From NCBI GenBank assembly GCA_020851075.1, contig JADZDL010000077.1, forward strand, positions 1 to 38,144: a stretch of DNA of 38,144 nt, given 5' to 3'. The DNA comes from Planctomycetota bacterium. Its GTDB lineage: Bacteria; Planctomycetota; UBA1135; UBA2386. The notes under the pieces are model-generated. The model was given only the letters and a program-made list of their open reading frames with translations. It was not told the origin of the DNA and did no database searches. Of the stretch, positions 13,548 to 22,954 are shown one piece after another; positions within the stretch are counted from its first letter, which is position 1; the number at the start of each line of letters is the position of its first letter. The translations under genes were made by a program, and so were the position numbers.

Positions 13548-15791
13548 TCACTGCGCGCCGATGACGCCTTCGGCGGCATCCGAGACCACGGCGCCGGCCG
13601 CGTTCGCGTTGGCATCGAACACGAGCGCCTGGTTGTGGAAGTGCAGGCCGAGCAGGCTTACCTGGTTGGGAATGCCGACGTAGTAGTTGGCATGGCCGTC
13701 GCGGCCGAGCAGCAGCACCGCCGCATCGGCCGTGATGTGTTGAAAGCAACCCGGCATGCCGTAGTTGGACAGCGACACCGGCGCGGTGCGATTCCAGCCA
13801 AACAGCATCACGGCGGCATCCTGTGGCAGGTCGAACACTTCGACCTGATGGAACGATCCGAGGTGCGGGGTGTCGTGCGGTACGAGGCGGCTCGCCGGCT
13901 GCGTTCCCGCGCAACCGCTCGCAAACGACACGTAGGTGCGAGTGGGGCCGAGGCGCGCGAGGGCGATGCCTCGATTGGCGCTCACTTCGACGAAGGACTC
14001 ATTGGCTGCCGGAGCAGGCAGCGGGCGGAGCAGGCTGTACTGTGAGTCGGCTGCGACGTCGACGAGGCCGTCGGAGCGGCGCACTACGAGATCGTCGCCG
14101 CCCGCGTGGACCGCTACGTAGTAGACACCGGCGGGCAGCGGCTGCAGGGGCAGGTTCATCGTGCTGCCCCACAGCGACACCAGGCCGTCGGAACGCAGCG
14201 CTGCGTTGAAGTTGTTCCCACGCGCGACGGCGACAAACTTTACGCCAGCGGGCAGCGTTGGCGGTGGCTGGTTGTTGCCATAGCCGCCGAGGACGACCAC
14301 TTCACCATCCGACCGCAGCAGCATGAGGCCATGGTCGTCGCGGGACAGCTGTTCGTAGTGCACACCCTGTGGCAGTGCGGGGACCGCGTACTGGCTCTGG
14401 CCGAATTGCACGATCGCACCATCGGAGCGCAGCAGCACGCTGTTATTGGTGACAACATCTCCGCTCGTGTAGGTCATGCCGGGCGGCAAGGGGGGGACTG
14501 CGCACTGTCCGTAGATGTTGCTGCCCCAGGCAATGGCCCGGCCGTCGGAACGCAGCGCGATGGCGTGCCCAGAGCCCGCAATGACCTTGGTATACGTCAT
14601 GCCAGCTGGCGGCACGGGTGGCTCTCCGATGAGTCCCAGGTCGCCAATCCTGACGATGCGGCCGGCGGTCGTCAGGCCAAAACCGTAGTAGCCCGCCGAG
14701 CTGCTGGCCCACTGTTCGCCGGGGTTGAGTTCGGCGGTGGGCAGCACGCGGTTTGTCTGGTCGCCCCACGCGAACACGCGGCCGTCGTTGAGTCGCACGG
14801 CGCACAGTTGGAAGCCGGCGGAGATTTGCGCCACCGGCACGAGCGGTGGCAAGGTCGGCACGAGGCCCGCGCCGCCACTCAAATCGCCGAATGGGATCAG
14901 AGTGCCATCGGATCGCAGCGCAATCGTGACGTTGTAGCTGAAGGCGAGATCCACGTAGCTCATGCCGCTGGGCAAGGCCGGAATCGACGCCTGCCCGTAG
15001 GTGTTGTTGCCCCAGGCGACGAGGGTGCCGTCGGAGCGCTCGGCAAACGCGTGGGCGGCGCTACCGCCGAAGATGCGCGTGTAGGTCATGCCCGTCGGCA
15101 GTGCAGGCACGGTCAGTTGGCCGTTCTGGTTGTTCCCAAAGGTCTGGATCTGGCCATTGGAGAGCAACTGCATCGACCACTGCTGGCAGGCGCGCACCTG
15201 GGTCACGGTCGTGCCAGCCGGCGGTGTTGGGATCGTTGCCTGGCCGTAGGTGTTGCTGCCCCACGCGACGGCGATGCCGTCCGAGCGCAGCGCCAGGACG
15301 TGGTCGTAGCCGACTTCGAGCTGCACGTAGGTCACGTTGGCGGGCAGCGCGGGCGCGGGCAATCCGGCCCCGGTATTGGCCCAGCTCACGATATTGCCGT
15401 CCGACCGCAGCGCAAAACCGTTCTCCTGACCGTAGCCGCGGGTGAAGTGGATCTTCGTGTAGGTGATGCCCGTGGGGGGCTCCGGTGGCACCCGCAGATT
15501 ACGTTCGCCGAGCACAAACACGCGCCCATCGGTTCGCTGCATGACCGCAGCGTTTCCCCAGGTGGTGAAGAAGTTTGCGGGCACATCGAATGCCGTCGTG
15601 TCGAACTGGGCACTGCCCCAGCCGCGCAGATGGCTCGGCGGGGCGCCCTGTGCGAGCAGGGCCGGCGTGAACAGTGTCGGCACCGTCAGCAATGCAGCGC
15701 CTAACAGCGCGATTCCTCTCCCTGAGACAGAACCACTGCCAGAGACAGAACCATTTGCCGAGACAGAACCATTGCGGAGTGGTGTCTTCAT
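13548..15791 (-). CDS. Secreted RCC1-like beta-propeller protein
   Basis: A 747-residue exported protein built from RCC1-type repeats of about 50 residues: the unit A-L-R-S-D-G-x-x-x-x-W-G-x-N-x-Y-G-Q followed by P-x-L-P-x-G-x-x-Y recurs at least ten times. RCC1 repeats make a beta-propeller; in bacteria such exported proteins are mostly uncharacterised. The last ~125 residues (from FASGCAGTQPASR) carry the shared C-terminal module. The N-terminus is odd: a polar stretch of about 25 residues (RNGSVSANGSVSGSGSVSGRG), encoded by an 18-bp tandem repeat, comes before the hydrophobic signal core (IALLGAALLTVPTLFTPALLA). The only ATG is at 15791. It is 56 bp upstream of the two propeller genes and may head their operon. 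Confidence 0.85.
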   Translation of the reverse strand: MKTPLRNGSVSANGSVSGSGSVSGRGIALLGAALLTVPTLFTPALLAQGAPPSHLRGWGSAQFDTTAFDVPANFFTTWGNAAVMQRTDGRVFVLGERNLRVPPEPPTGITYTKIHFTRGYGQENGFALRSDGNIVSWANTGAGLPAPALPANVTYVQLEVGYDHVLALRSDGIAVAWGSNTYGQATIPTPPAGTTVTQVRACQQWSMQLLSNGQIQTFGNNQNGQLTVPALPTGMTYTRIFGGSAAHAFAERSDGTLVAWGNNTYGQASIPALPSGMSYVDLAFSYNVTIALRSDGTLIPFGDLSGGAGLVPTLPPLVPVAQISAGFQLCAVRLNDGRVFAWGDQTNRVLPTAELNPGEQWASSSAGYYGFGLTTAGRIVRIGDLGLIGEPPVPPAGMTYTKVIAGSGHAIALRSDGRAIAWGSNIYGQCAVPPLPPGMTYTSGDVVTNNSVLLRSDGAIVQFGQSQYAVPALPQGVHYEQLSRDDHGLMLLRSDGEVVVLGGYGNNQPPPTLPAGVKFVAVARGNNFNAALRSDGLVSLWGSTMNLPLQPLPAGVYYVAVHAGGDDLVVRRSDGLVDVAADSQYSLLRPLPAPAANESFVEVSANRGIALARLGPTRTYVSFASGCAGTQPASRLVPHDTPHLGSFHQVEVFDLPQDAAVMLFGWNRTAPVSLSNYGMPGCFQHITADAAVLLLGRDGHANYYVGIPNQVSLLGLHFHNQALVFDANANAAGAVVSDAAEGVIGAQ
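15724..15777. repeat. 18-bp tandem repeat, three copies, in the signal-peptide region
   Basis: Three imperfect 18-bp units (15724-15741, 15742-15759, 15760-15777) encode the Gly-Ser-Val-Ser repeats at the N-terminus of the RCC1-like protein. Copy-number changes would stay in frame. Confidence 0.85.
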
Positions 15792-15857
15792 TGCTGGCCA
15801 GCGGGGACTGGTGACTGGAGGGCGGCGATCCCGGGGAACGCCCGATGCGAACGCGGC

Positions 15858-15866
15858 ATTATCCTA
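15858..15866 (-). promoter_or_regulatory. Candidate -10 region for the RCC1/propeller genes
   Basis: On the minus strand TAGGAT and an overlapping GATAAT lie about 70 bp before the ATG at 15791. This would be the promoter of the three-gene set; the -35 region is not clear. Confidence 0.35.
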
Positions 15867-15920
15867 GCGGGCGCCCGCGGCAACGGGGGTGGCCCCGCAT
15901 TTCCTGCGAAAGCTGTCGTC

Positions 15921-16262
15921 GTGGCCTGTCACCAGGATCTCGTGCTTGGGCAGTCCGATCAGAAGGCCAGCCCACCGACGCGCAGCAGGTTGAGCCGCAC
16001 GCTCGTGTTTCTGGGATTGCAGGCGCTACCACTTTCGCTGGCACCGATTGGCTTTCCAGGCATTGCTTTGCAGACGTCGATGGACACCCTTCACGTCACG
16101 GTCGCCGGCACGATGGGTATAGCCAGAGGTTACGCGGAAACGGACTTGTCGTTGCAGCTGCTGCCCACGGGTGTGCAGGTGTTTGCGCAGTGGCTGTGGC
16201 TCGACCCGCTTCGTTTGACGGTGCATGGGTCAACAATCGGCCATGCGTTTTGCGCTCAGTAG
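15921..16262 (+). pseudogene. Orphan fragment of the secreted-protein C-terminal module
   Basis: This frame, ending at the TAG at 16260-16262, resembles only the last ~90 residues of planctomycete secreted proteins: TLVFLGLQALPLSLAPIGFPG, then a loop, then VQVFAQWLWLDPL and a short tail. The features shared with intact modules are the F-L-G-L strand, the P-x-x-L-x-P-x-G-F-P-G turn and the Q-x-x-W-L-D-P strand. There is no signal peptide, no N-terminal domain, and no start with a promoter-like box; the first residues (from 15921 to about 15985) do not look coding. I read it as the remnant of a lost secreted-protein gene. A short expressed protein cannot be excluded. Confidence 0.5.
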
Positions 16263-16362
16263 CCGCAGTGCTCCCCAGTCACCGAGTTGCTGCTGACAAC
16301 GTCGTTCCCCGCCGAGATTCCGTGCTCCGCGCCTCGCAGGGGCACTGGGCGAACATCTTGTG

Positions 16363-16368
16363 TAGAGT
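16363..16368 (+). promoter_or_regulatory. Candidate -10 box (TAGAGT) before the BNR gene
   Basis: TAGAGT lies 14 bp before the ATG at 16383, with a weak AGGAT between them. Confidence 0.4.
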
Positions 16369-16382
16369 TCCGGCCAGGATCT

Positions 16383-18113
16383 ATGCGCAACCTCCTTCTC
16401 GCGGGTGCCGTAATCAGCACGTTCACCTCGGCCGCACATGCGCAGAGTTCCCTCGTCTATTCGGGGTCCCCGTTTCATGGGCTGAACTCGCTGCCATGGG
16501 TGCAGCGCGAAGCCGACACCATCCACGTGGTCGTGAGTGACCACACGCAGACTCTCCCGTACGTGCCGGAGTTGCAATACGTGCGCTCCGCGGATGCTGG
16601 GCGGTCGTGGGCGCCAGCCGTGAACCTCGGGGCATGGAGTGGTCGGAATGCGGCCGTCGCTTCTGCTGGTCAGCGCGTTCATGTGCTGCACAGCGGGTCG
16701 TTCCTGCGTTCCGCCGACGACGGTGTGACGTGGCAGTCGTCACCGAACCCCACGGGTCTCGGAGTGGTGGCGGCGGATGCTGCTGGTATGCGCTGCCATG
16801 TGCTGCTGGGCACGTTCCAAGGCCCTCTGCGTTTCGTGCAAACGCTGGACGGCGGCGTTACCTGGAGGAGTCCGCAGTCCCTTGGTTCATGGACAACAGG
16901 GGACTCGCAGCCTCGCCTGATTGTCGATGGGGTAACGCTGCACGTCGCTTGGAACGACAATTGGCAGACGCGCTACCAGCGTTCGGTAGACGGTGGTGCG
17001 ACCTGGCTCCCGGCGGCACAGGTGCTGGGTCCGTCGCAGCATGATCAGCTCGCCGTATCGGGTAACTATGTGCATATGCTGAACACCGACAGCACGACCA
17101 TCTCGTACCTGCGATCGATCGATGGCGGCGTGTCGTGGCAGACTCCCATCACAGTGACGAGGAATGGCTGGCCGCAGCTGGCGGTAGCGGGATCCAACGT
17201 CTACGTGCTCGGTGGGCTGTCGGTTGGTCTGCCAGGCCTCGCGCTGCTGCGCTCAACGGATGATGGTGCGTCGTGGAGCGGCCAATCGCTTGGTCCGGAC
17301 ACCGCCTCATTTGCGATCGCAGCGAGAGACAACGTCGTCTGCGCAGCGTGGAGTGCCCCGAGCATGCACGGCATCGCGGTCTCCGCGGACGCCGGCGCGA
17401 CCTGGACGACCAACTCGGGTGCGTCCGGCGGGATGCCGCTAGACCAGTTCACCATCTCGATCCGGCCGCCCGTGGTCGGCGTGGGTTGGATGCGGCGAAC
17501 CATCATTTTCGGCCCCGTTTGGACCGGCACCCAGCTCTACGTGTCTGGAGATGTCGGTGCCACCTGGCACCTTGACGAGACCTTCGGAACGTACTGGTCG
17601 GCGGGCCCGGCCGCCTTCGTGGAGGGAAACGATGCTTGCGGTTTCCTGTGGTCGAACGGAGGCTCGACGAATGGCAGCACCATCAACCCGACGAACCTCT
17701 ACTACCGGGCGATCCATGGGCACGAGCCCTACGGCTCCGGCAAGGCGGGCACGGGCGCGATCGTGCCGCGTCTCGAAACGGCTGTGCCGCCGTTGTTGGG
17801 TAACACCGCTACGATCGCGCTCACCGGTGTCGTCGGCGGCACCCTGGCGATGCATGCCGTCAGCTTCGTGGGGAAAGCGAACTCACCGCTCGGCGGTGGC
17901 GTACTGTTGTTGGCCCCGCCCGTTGTCGGTCTCCCTGGGCTTACTTCCGGAATCGTGGGCCAACCGGGCGCCGGCTCGCTGACCCTGCCGCTGGCGATCC
18001 CGAACTCGGCGTCGTTGCATCAGCTGCGTGTGTGGTTCCAGGGTTTCGCGCTGGACGCTAATGCTGCCGATGGATTCTCGTCATCAGCAGGGCTGATGCT
18101 GCGGATCCTCTGA
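16383..18113 (+). CDS. Secreted BNR/Asp-box repeat protein (sialidase-like fold)
   Basis: A 576-residue exported protein. A signal peptide (MRNLLLAGAVISTFTSAAHAQ) is followed by about eight Asp-box motifs S-x-D-x-G-x-x-W (for example SADAGRSW, SADDGVTW, SVDGGATW, SIDGGVSW, SADAGATW), which mark the turns of a sialidase-type beta-propeller. I could not identify the arginine triad or Asp/Tyr of true sialidases, so enzyme activity is not supported; many BNR proteins only bind. The last ~120 residues, from YGSGKAGTGAIVP to LMLRIL, look like the shared C-terminal module. The ATG at 16383 is chosen because it starts the signal peptide and follows TAGAGT; an upstream frame extension is not signal-like. 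Confidence 0.85.
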   Translation: MRNLLLAGAVISTFTSAAHAQSSLVYSGSPFHGLNSLPWVQREADTIHVVVSDHTQTLPYVPELQYVRSADAGRSWAPAVNLGAWSGRNAAVASAGQRVHVLHSGSFLRSADDGVTWQSSPNPTGLGVVAADAAGMRCHVLLGTFQGPLRFVQTLDGGVTWRSPQSLGSWTTGDSQPRLIVDGVTLHVAWNDNWQTRYQRSVDGGATWLPAAQVLGPSQHDQLAVSGNYVHMLNTDSTTISYLRSIDGGVSWQTPITVTRNGWPQLAVAGSNVYVLGGLSVGLPGLALLRSTDDGASWSGQSLGPDTASFAIAARDNVVCAAWSAPSMHGIAVSADAGATWTTNSGASGGMPLDQFTISIRPPVVGVGWMRRTIIFGPVWTGTQLYVSGDVGATWHLDETFGTYWSAGPAAFVEGNDACGFLWSNGGSTNGSTINPTNLYYRAIHGHEPYGSGKAGTGAIVPRLETAVPPLLGNTATIALTGVVGGTLAMHAVSFVGKANSPLGGGVLLLAPPVVGLPGLTSGIVGQPGAGSLTLPLAIPNSASLHQLRVWFQGFALDANAADGFSSSAGLMLRIL

Positions 18114-18305
18114 GGCCGGGTCATCCACTGGGTGGCGACCTCGGTGCGCGCATGGGCCGCGCAGCAGTTCGACAGCCCATGGATGCAGCCGAACGCTGAA
18201 CGGGGCATCGTGCGTTGGTGAGTCCGGCAAGGTGACCAACGGTTCCTTCCGGCAATGCGGGGCGACCACCCGCAGCGCCGCGATGTCGGGTCACCGCACT
18301 GCCCA

Positions 18306-20753
18306 TCACCGCTTCTGCAGGTCGATGCGGCCTGTTACGTCGGCGTAGTCGGGGCCGATCGTGAAGTCGGTCGTGCCGTGCAGGCCGTCGTCGGTGGTGT
18401 AGTCCACGTGCCAGGTGCCCGGCGTAGCCGCGATCACGGCCGGGTAGGGGCGAATGTCGCCGCGGTAGGTGTCGTCGCGCTCGATGAGCAGCGCGCCATC
18501 CAGGCCGGTTACGCGGTAGCGCCACGTCTTGGTGCCTTGGTGGCCGTTCGGCCACCACACATCGAGGCGCGCCAGCGCGCAGCGCCGCACTTCGACGGTG
18601 GCGGTGCCGGTGACGTCCGCGACCACGGTTGCACGCGCTTTGTGGCTCTTGATACCCTTACCGAAGCACGAGATGTCGTAGTCGCCAGGGGTCAGGTTCT
18701 CCGCCAGATACTCGGTGGCGCGGCTCAGGGAGATGCGATACGAGCCGGTGCCAGGGTCGCCGTCGCGGCGCAGCGCGAGCGTCGGTTCGAACTCTCTGCT
18801 GTTCTGGTCGCGATCGATGGTGATGCGCAGCGCGCCGCCCGGTTCGGTCACCAGCGCGCCGGCATCGGTCGTCGCTGCGGAGGCGACCTCGAACCAGTCC
18901 GAGCACGCGAGCACGGTGTTGCCTTCAACGAGCGTCACGCGGTGGCGGCCCGGTTTGACGTCCTCGATCCGGAATGCTCCGTCCACGATCTTGCCACCGT
19001 CGCGCCACGAGCTGTTGCCGATGTGCAGCGTGACCGTCGCCGCGCCGGGGTTGCGGATGCGGCCGCCGCGGTCGTCGATGCGGCCGATGACGACGCCGGG
19101 CTCGACCTTGACCGGCTTGTCGAACTCGGCGCGCACCTCGATCTTGCCCTGGTCGGGCACCAGGCCTTCGCGGGAGACAAACCCGGCGCCGCCTTCAGGC
19201 AGCCACACCTGGACCCGCAGCGCGTAGGTCGAGGCTCCGAGGCAACAGAAGCGGAACTCGGCGCTGCGGCCCGTGTTGAAGGTCTGCGTGGTGCCTGTCT
19301 TCTCGTCGGTGAGGGTCACGAACAGGCCCGGGAACGGGTGCCCGTCGCGGTAGAGCACCACGCCGCTGATCGTGCGGCCTTCGTCGAGCACCGGGTCCCA
19401 GACCGTGTCACTGCCTGGTGCGAGCTGCAGTTCTTGGCTGGCCCAGACCAGCGTCTTGCCCGCGCTCGACGAGCTGCGATCGAGCTTCTCTTGCGCGAAC
19501 ACGTAGGCGGTTCCCGGGGTGACGCCTTCGAGTCGGTAGTTGCCATCGGCGTCGCAGATCGTACCGACGTGCCCGAACTCCTCGTCGAAGTCGATCTGGC
19601 CACCCGCGAGGAACGTGGTCCTTGGCGCGAGGTCGTAGGCGCGCACGGAGGCGCCGTTGACGGGCCTGCCGTCGCCGTCGGTGACGCGGCCGTGGATCGT
19701 CGCCGCGGCCTGCAACCGCACTTCGACGTTCGTCGTGGCGCCGGCGAGGATCGTCGCTTCGCCGCGCCAGATGCCAAAGCCATCGGCCCGCGCCGACACC
19801 GGCTGTTTGCCGGTCTTGAGGCAGGGCATGGCGAAGCGCCCCTCGTCGTCGGTGAGCGCATGGTGTCCGGTCCATTGCGGGATCAACTTCATGCCGCGGG
19901 TCTCAAGGCGCGTCGGTGCGACCCCCGCGACCACCGTGGCGCCCGCGATCGGCGCCCCCGCATGGTCGAGCACGCGGCCACTCAGGCCGCCGCCACCTTC
20001 GGTGAGTTGCAAGGTGACCTGGGAGCCCGGCTTCGCGGTGTCGATGGACTCGACCTCGATCATCGCCGAAGGGCCGTAACCCGCCGCGTACGCGGCGAGT
20101 GAGGCCTCGCCAGGAATGTGTTCGACTTCGAAGGTGCCGGTCCCGTTCGCCGTGGCGACGGCGCTGCCGTTCCACCAGGAGTGTCCACCGGTCTGCAGCC
20201 AGATCGTAGCACCACCGACCGCGCTGCCAGCGGGGTCGACGACCCTGCCGCGCACGGCGACGCCGGCTGCCAGCTCGAACCGATACTCGTTCTCGCCGGC
20301 CGCGATCTCGGTCGAACCGTTGTCGCCTCGCGCCGACGCGAGCCGCACCTTGCCGATCGGCACGCCGCCGAACATCACGACCCCGTGCTCGTCGGTGCGG
20401 CCGCGCGCGAACGGTTCGTAGGACTGCGCGTAATCGCCATGCCGCAGGAACACCTCGACAAAGGCCGCGGGCCGTGCCTCTGGCCAGAACGCTGTCACCC
20501 GCAGCATCGCACCCTTCGTCCCGCCGTTGCGCTCGCTCTGCATCGGAGCTTCGATGCGCGCGGGGGCGGCCGTCGCCGCGTCGTTTGCCACCGTCGCGAT
20601 GCTGGCCGTTTCCGGCGCGGTGGACGCGGCCGTGGGTTTGGTCGGCGTCGGCGGGGGCGTCGGCGCGGTCGGTTCGGAGCTCGTCACGAGCCAGATTGCA
20701 GCAGCGACGGCGAGAACGAGCACTGCGCAGATGAGGGAGCGGTTCGCGGGCAT
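18306..20753 (-). CDS. Membrane-anchored carboxypeptidase-regulatory-like domain protein
   Basis: An 815-residue protein. Residues about 7-25 are one hydrophobic segment (ICAVLVLAVAAAIWLV) without a clear cleavage site, followed by a Pro/Thr/Ala-rich spacer to about residue 75. The rest has at least five CarboxypepD_reg-like (transthyretin-like) domains, recognised by G-R-V-x-D-x-x-G-x-P-x-x-G-A-x-V strands (near VAVRGRVVDPAGSAVGGA, LSGRVLDHAGAPIAGA, IHGRVTDGDGRPVNGA). These Ig-like domains are structural or binding modules. The ATG at 20753 has a strong AGGAGG four bases upstream (20758-20763), and TATTGT at 20771-20776 could be the -10. No shared C-terminal module. It stands alone downstream of the carA/rluA cluster. 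Function unknown. Confidence 0.8.
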   Translation of the reverse strand: MPANRSLICAVLVLAVAAAIWLVTSSEPTAPTPPPTPTKPTAASTAPETASIATVANDAATAAPARIEAPMQSERNGGTKGAMLRVTAFWPEARPAAFVEVFLRHGDYAQSYEPFARGRTDEHGVVMFGGVPIGKVRLASARGDNGSTEIAAGENEYRFELAAGVAVRGRVVDPAGSAVGGATIWLQTGGHSWWNGSAVATANGTGTFEVEHIPGEASLAAYAAGYGPSAMIEVESIDTAKPGSQVTLQLTEGGGGLSGRVLDHAGAPIAGATVVAGVAPTRLETRGMKLIPQWTGHHALTDDEGRFAMPCLKTGKQPVSARADGFGIWRGEATILAGATTNVEVRLQAAATIHGRVTDGDGRPVNGASVRAYDLAPRTTFLAGGQIDFDEEFGHVGTICDADGNYRLEGVTPGTAYVFAQEKLDRSSSSAGKTLVWASQELQLAPGSDTVWDPVLDEGRTISGVVLYRDGHPFPGLFVTLTDEKTGTTQTFNTGRSAEFRFCCLGASTYALRVQVWLPEGGAGFVSREGLVPDQGKIEVRAEFDKPVKVEPGVVIGRIDDRGGRIRNPGAATVTLHIGNSSWRDGGKIVDGAFRIEDVKPGRHRVTLVEGNTVLACSDWFEVASAATTDAGALVTEPGGALRITIDRDQNSREFEPTLALRRDGDPGTGSYRISLSRATEYLAENLTPGDYDISCFGKGIKSHKARATVVADVTGTATVEVRRCALARLDVWWPNGHQGTKTWRYRVTGLDGALLIERDDTYRGDIRPYPAVIAATPGTWHVDYTTDDGLHGTTDFTIGPDYADVTGRIDLQKR

Positions 20754-20757
20754 CGGA

Positions 20758-20776
20758 CCTCCTGGCGAGGACAATA
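20758..20776 (-). promoter_or_regulatory. TATTGT -10 box plus AGGAGG Shine-Dalgarno
   Basis: On the minus strand TATTGT (20771-20776) and AGGAGG (20758-20763) precede the ATG at 20753. This is the clearest Shine-Dalgarno in the window. Confidence 0.5.
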
Positions 20777-20865
20777 CCCAACGCGGTGTGGATGTGTTGG
20801 TTCAGTCCGGGGCGCGCGGCACCGCGGCAGTTGTAGTCGGGCGCCACGATACGCCCGACCAACGA

Positions 20866-21804
20866 CTAACCGCGCCGCCGCAGCGCCGGGAACAACCGCG
20901 CGAAGTCCGGTTCGTGCATGGCCTCGACCACGACGATTGCGCCCGTTGCCGGCTGCGGGAACCGTAGCCGGGCCCCATGCAACATCGTGCGATGCACGCC
21001 GAACGTCGCGCGGGCGCGGTCGTTGGCGGCAGCATCGCCGTAGCGCGGGTCGCCGAGCAGCGGGTGGCCGATCGCCTTCAGGTGGGCGCGGATCTGGTGG
21101 GTGCGGCCCGTCTCCAGGCGCACGCGCACGAGCGAAGCGCCTTTGCGGCGGTGTTCGACGGTCACGTGCGACACCGAACGTTGGCCCGAAGGGTCGACGA
21201 TGGTCTTCGGCTGGTCGCCGCGCGGTTCGTCGGTGACGCGAAGCGGCAGATCGATCGTCTGCTGGTCGGCGCGCACTTCGCCGTGCACGATCGCGAGGTA
21301 TTCACGTTCGATGGCGCCGGCTTCCATGGCGATGCCGAGCGAACGCAGCGCTTCGGTGTCGCGGCCGATCAGCAGCAGCCCAGATGCTTCGCGGTCGATG
21401 CGCTGGGCGAGGCCAGAACCCGGCAGCACTTGCGCGAGCGCGTCCGCGACCGAGTGCGGCACCAGGGGGCCTTTGTGCACGGCGAGGCCCGCCGGCTTGT
21501 TCAGCACGAGCGCGGCTTCATCGGCGAACGCGACGGGAATGTGCAATTGCAGCGCGAGTTCGGCCAACGCGGGGGCCCACTCGACGGTCTGGCCAAGGCG
21601 CAGCCGCGTGGTTGCATCGGCGCGAACGCCTTCGACGGCGACGGCGCCGAGCGTGCACAGCTCGCGCGACTTGTAGCGCGACAGCGTCGTGCCGTCGGGC
21701 AGTTCGGAGCCGTTCAAGAACGCGTCGAGCCGGCCCGTTTCGTCTTCGGTGGCGACGAGCCGCGTGACCAACCAAGGGCTGCTTGGCCCGGAATTGCCTA
21801 ACAC
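20866..21804 (-). CDS. RluA-family pseudouridine synthase
   Basis: A 312-residue enzyme that should convert uridine to pseudouridine in rRNA or tRNA. It has a short S4-like RNA-binding segment (about residues 28-70, with [18 protein letters not shown]), then the catalytic domain: [14 protein letters not shown], the active-site [11 protein letters not shown] with its Asp, the [15 protein letters not shown] motif, and [12 protein letters not shown]. These place it in the RluA/RluC/RluD group; which uridine it modifies cannot be told. The GTG at 21804 overlaps the carA stop by seven bases, so it is probably the last gene of the carA transcript. A TTG nearer the domain is an alternative start. 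Confidence 0.88.
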   Translation of the reverse strand: MLGNSGPSSPWLVTRLVATEDETGRLDAFLNGSELPDGTTLSRYKSRELCTLGAVAVEGVRADATTRLRLGQTVEWAPALAELALQLHIPVAFADEAALVLNKPAGLAVHKGPLVPHSVADALAQVLPGSGLAQRIDREASGLLLIGRDTEALRSLGIAMEAGAIEREYLAIVHGEVRADQQTIDLPLRVTDEPRGDQPKTIVDPSGQRSVSHVTVEHRRKGASLVRVRLETGRTHQIRAHLKAIGHPLLGDPRYGDAAANDRARATFGVHRTMLHGARLRFPQPATGAIVVVEAMHEPDFARLFPALRRRG

Positions 21805-22919
21805 CGGGCCGTTTCGAGCAGGTCGACGAAGCGCTTGAACAGGTAGAGCGCGTCGTGCGGGCCTGGCGCTGCCTCCGGGTGATACTGCACCGAGAACACC
21901 GGCAGCTCCTTGTGGCGCAGGCCTTCGACCGTGTTGTCGTTGAGGTTGCGGTGGGTGACTTCGACGCTGTCCGGCAGCGAACTCGGATCGACGGCGTAGC
22001 TGTGGTTCTGCGACGTGATCTCGACCTTGCCCGTGGTGAGATCGATCACCGGCTGGTTGCCGCCGTGGTGACCAAACTTCATCTTGTAGGTCTTGCCGCC
22101 AAACACGTGGCCGAGGATCTGGTGGCCGAGGCAGATGCCAAACACCGGGACCTTCTGCACGAGCTGCGTCGCAGCATCGATCGCGTAGCGGCAGATCGCG
22201 GGGTCGCCGGGGCCGTTGCTCAAGAACACGCCATCGGGCTGCATCGCGAGCACTTCGGCGGCGGAGGTGGTGGCGGGCACGACGGTGACGTCGAGGCCGC
22301 ACGCGACGAGCGAACGCAGGATGTTTCGCTTGGCGCCGAAGTCGTACGCGACCACCTTGTGGCGCGCTTTCGCGGTGCCGGGGGCCGGTGGGTTCCAGTG
22401 CGAGGTGTAACCCTCCGTCCACGGATAGGCGGTCTCGGTCGTCACCTTGAGCACGTGGTCGACGTCCGCGACCTTCGGCGCCTGCTGCACTCGCTTCACG
22501 AGTTCGGCGTCCGAACTGGTCGTATCACGCGTGATCAGCACACGCTGCTCGCCGTGGTCGCGAACGTGGCGCGTCAGCATGCGCGTATCGACGCCGTCGA
22601 TGCCGGGCACGCCGTGTTGCGCCAGGTAGTCCGACAGTTCCATCGCCGAACGGAAGTTGCTCGCGCGGGCGCACACTTCGCGCACCACGAGGCCCGACAG
22701 CCACAGCTTCGCCGACTCCTCGTCTTCGCTGCTGACGCCGTAGTTGCCGATGTGTGGCTGCGTGAGCAGCACGGTCTGGCCGCGGTACGACGGGTCGGTC
22801 AGGATCTCCTGGTAGCCGAACATCGACGTGTTGAAGACGAGCTCGCCGACCATGTCGGTCGCGGCGCCAAAACCACGTCCGACGAGCACGGTGCCGTCCT
22901 CCAGGACGAGGCGGGCCAT
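21798..22919 (-). CDS. carA: Carbamoyl-phosphate synthase small subunit
   Basis: A 373-residue glutamine amidotransferase subunit. It hydrolyses glutamine and passes ammonia to the large subunit (carB, not in the window) for carbamoyl phosphate, used for pyrimidines and arginine. The N-terminal CPSase domain ([51 protein letters not shown]) is followed by a class I GATase domain with FLSNGPGDP, the nucleophile Cys263 in GICLGHQ, and the His/Glu of VQYHPEA near the C-terminus. Length matches the family. The ATG at 22919 fits the usual N-terminus (MARLVLEDG); a TTG at 22958 would overlap larB. It lies 35 bp after larB and overlaps the pseudouridine synthase. Confidence 0.96.
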   Translation of the reverse strand: MARLVLEDGTVLVGRGFGAATDMVGELVFNTSMFGYQEILTDPSYRGQTVLLTQPHIGNYGVSSEDEESAKLWLSGLVVREVCARASNFRSAMELSDYLAQHGVPGIDGVDTRMLTRHVRDHGEQRVLITRDTTSSDAELVKRVQQAPKVADVDHVLKVTTETAYPWTEGYTSHWNPPAPGTAKARHKVVAYDFGAKRNILRSLVACGLDVTVVPATTSAAEVLAMQPDGVFLSNGPGDPAICRYAIDAATQLVQKVPVFGICLGHQILGHVFGGKTYKMKFGHHGGNQPVIDLTTGKVEITSQNHSYAVDPSSLPDSVEVTHRNLNDNTVEGLRHKELPVFSVQYHPEAAPGPHDALYLFKRFVDLLETARC

Positions 22920-22954
22920 CGGACGTTCGGATGCGCTGCTACGGTTCGAGGAGG

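Noticed and set aside
14106..15704. Long open frame (about 530 codons) antisense to the RCC1-like gene
   Set aside because: Low-complexity mirror of the RCC1 repeats; the minus frame has a signal peptide and family repeats.
18114..18305. Small gene or gene remnant in the gap between the BNR gene and the 815-residue protein
   Set aside because: Short frames exist on the minus strand but none has a start signal or recognisable sequence.
18255..20102. Long open frame antisense to the 815-residue protein
   Set aside because: No recognisable domain; the minus frame has a Shine-Dalgarno, a membrane segment and repeated CarboxypepD_reg strands.
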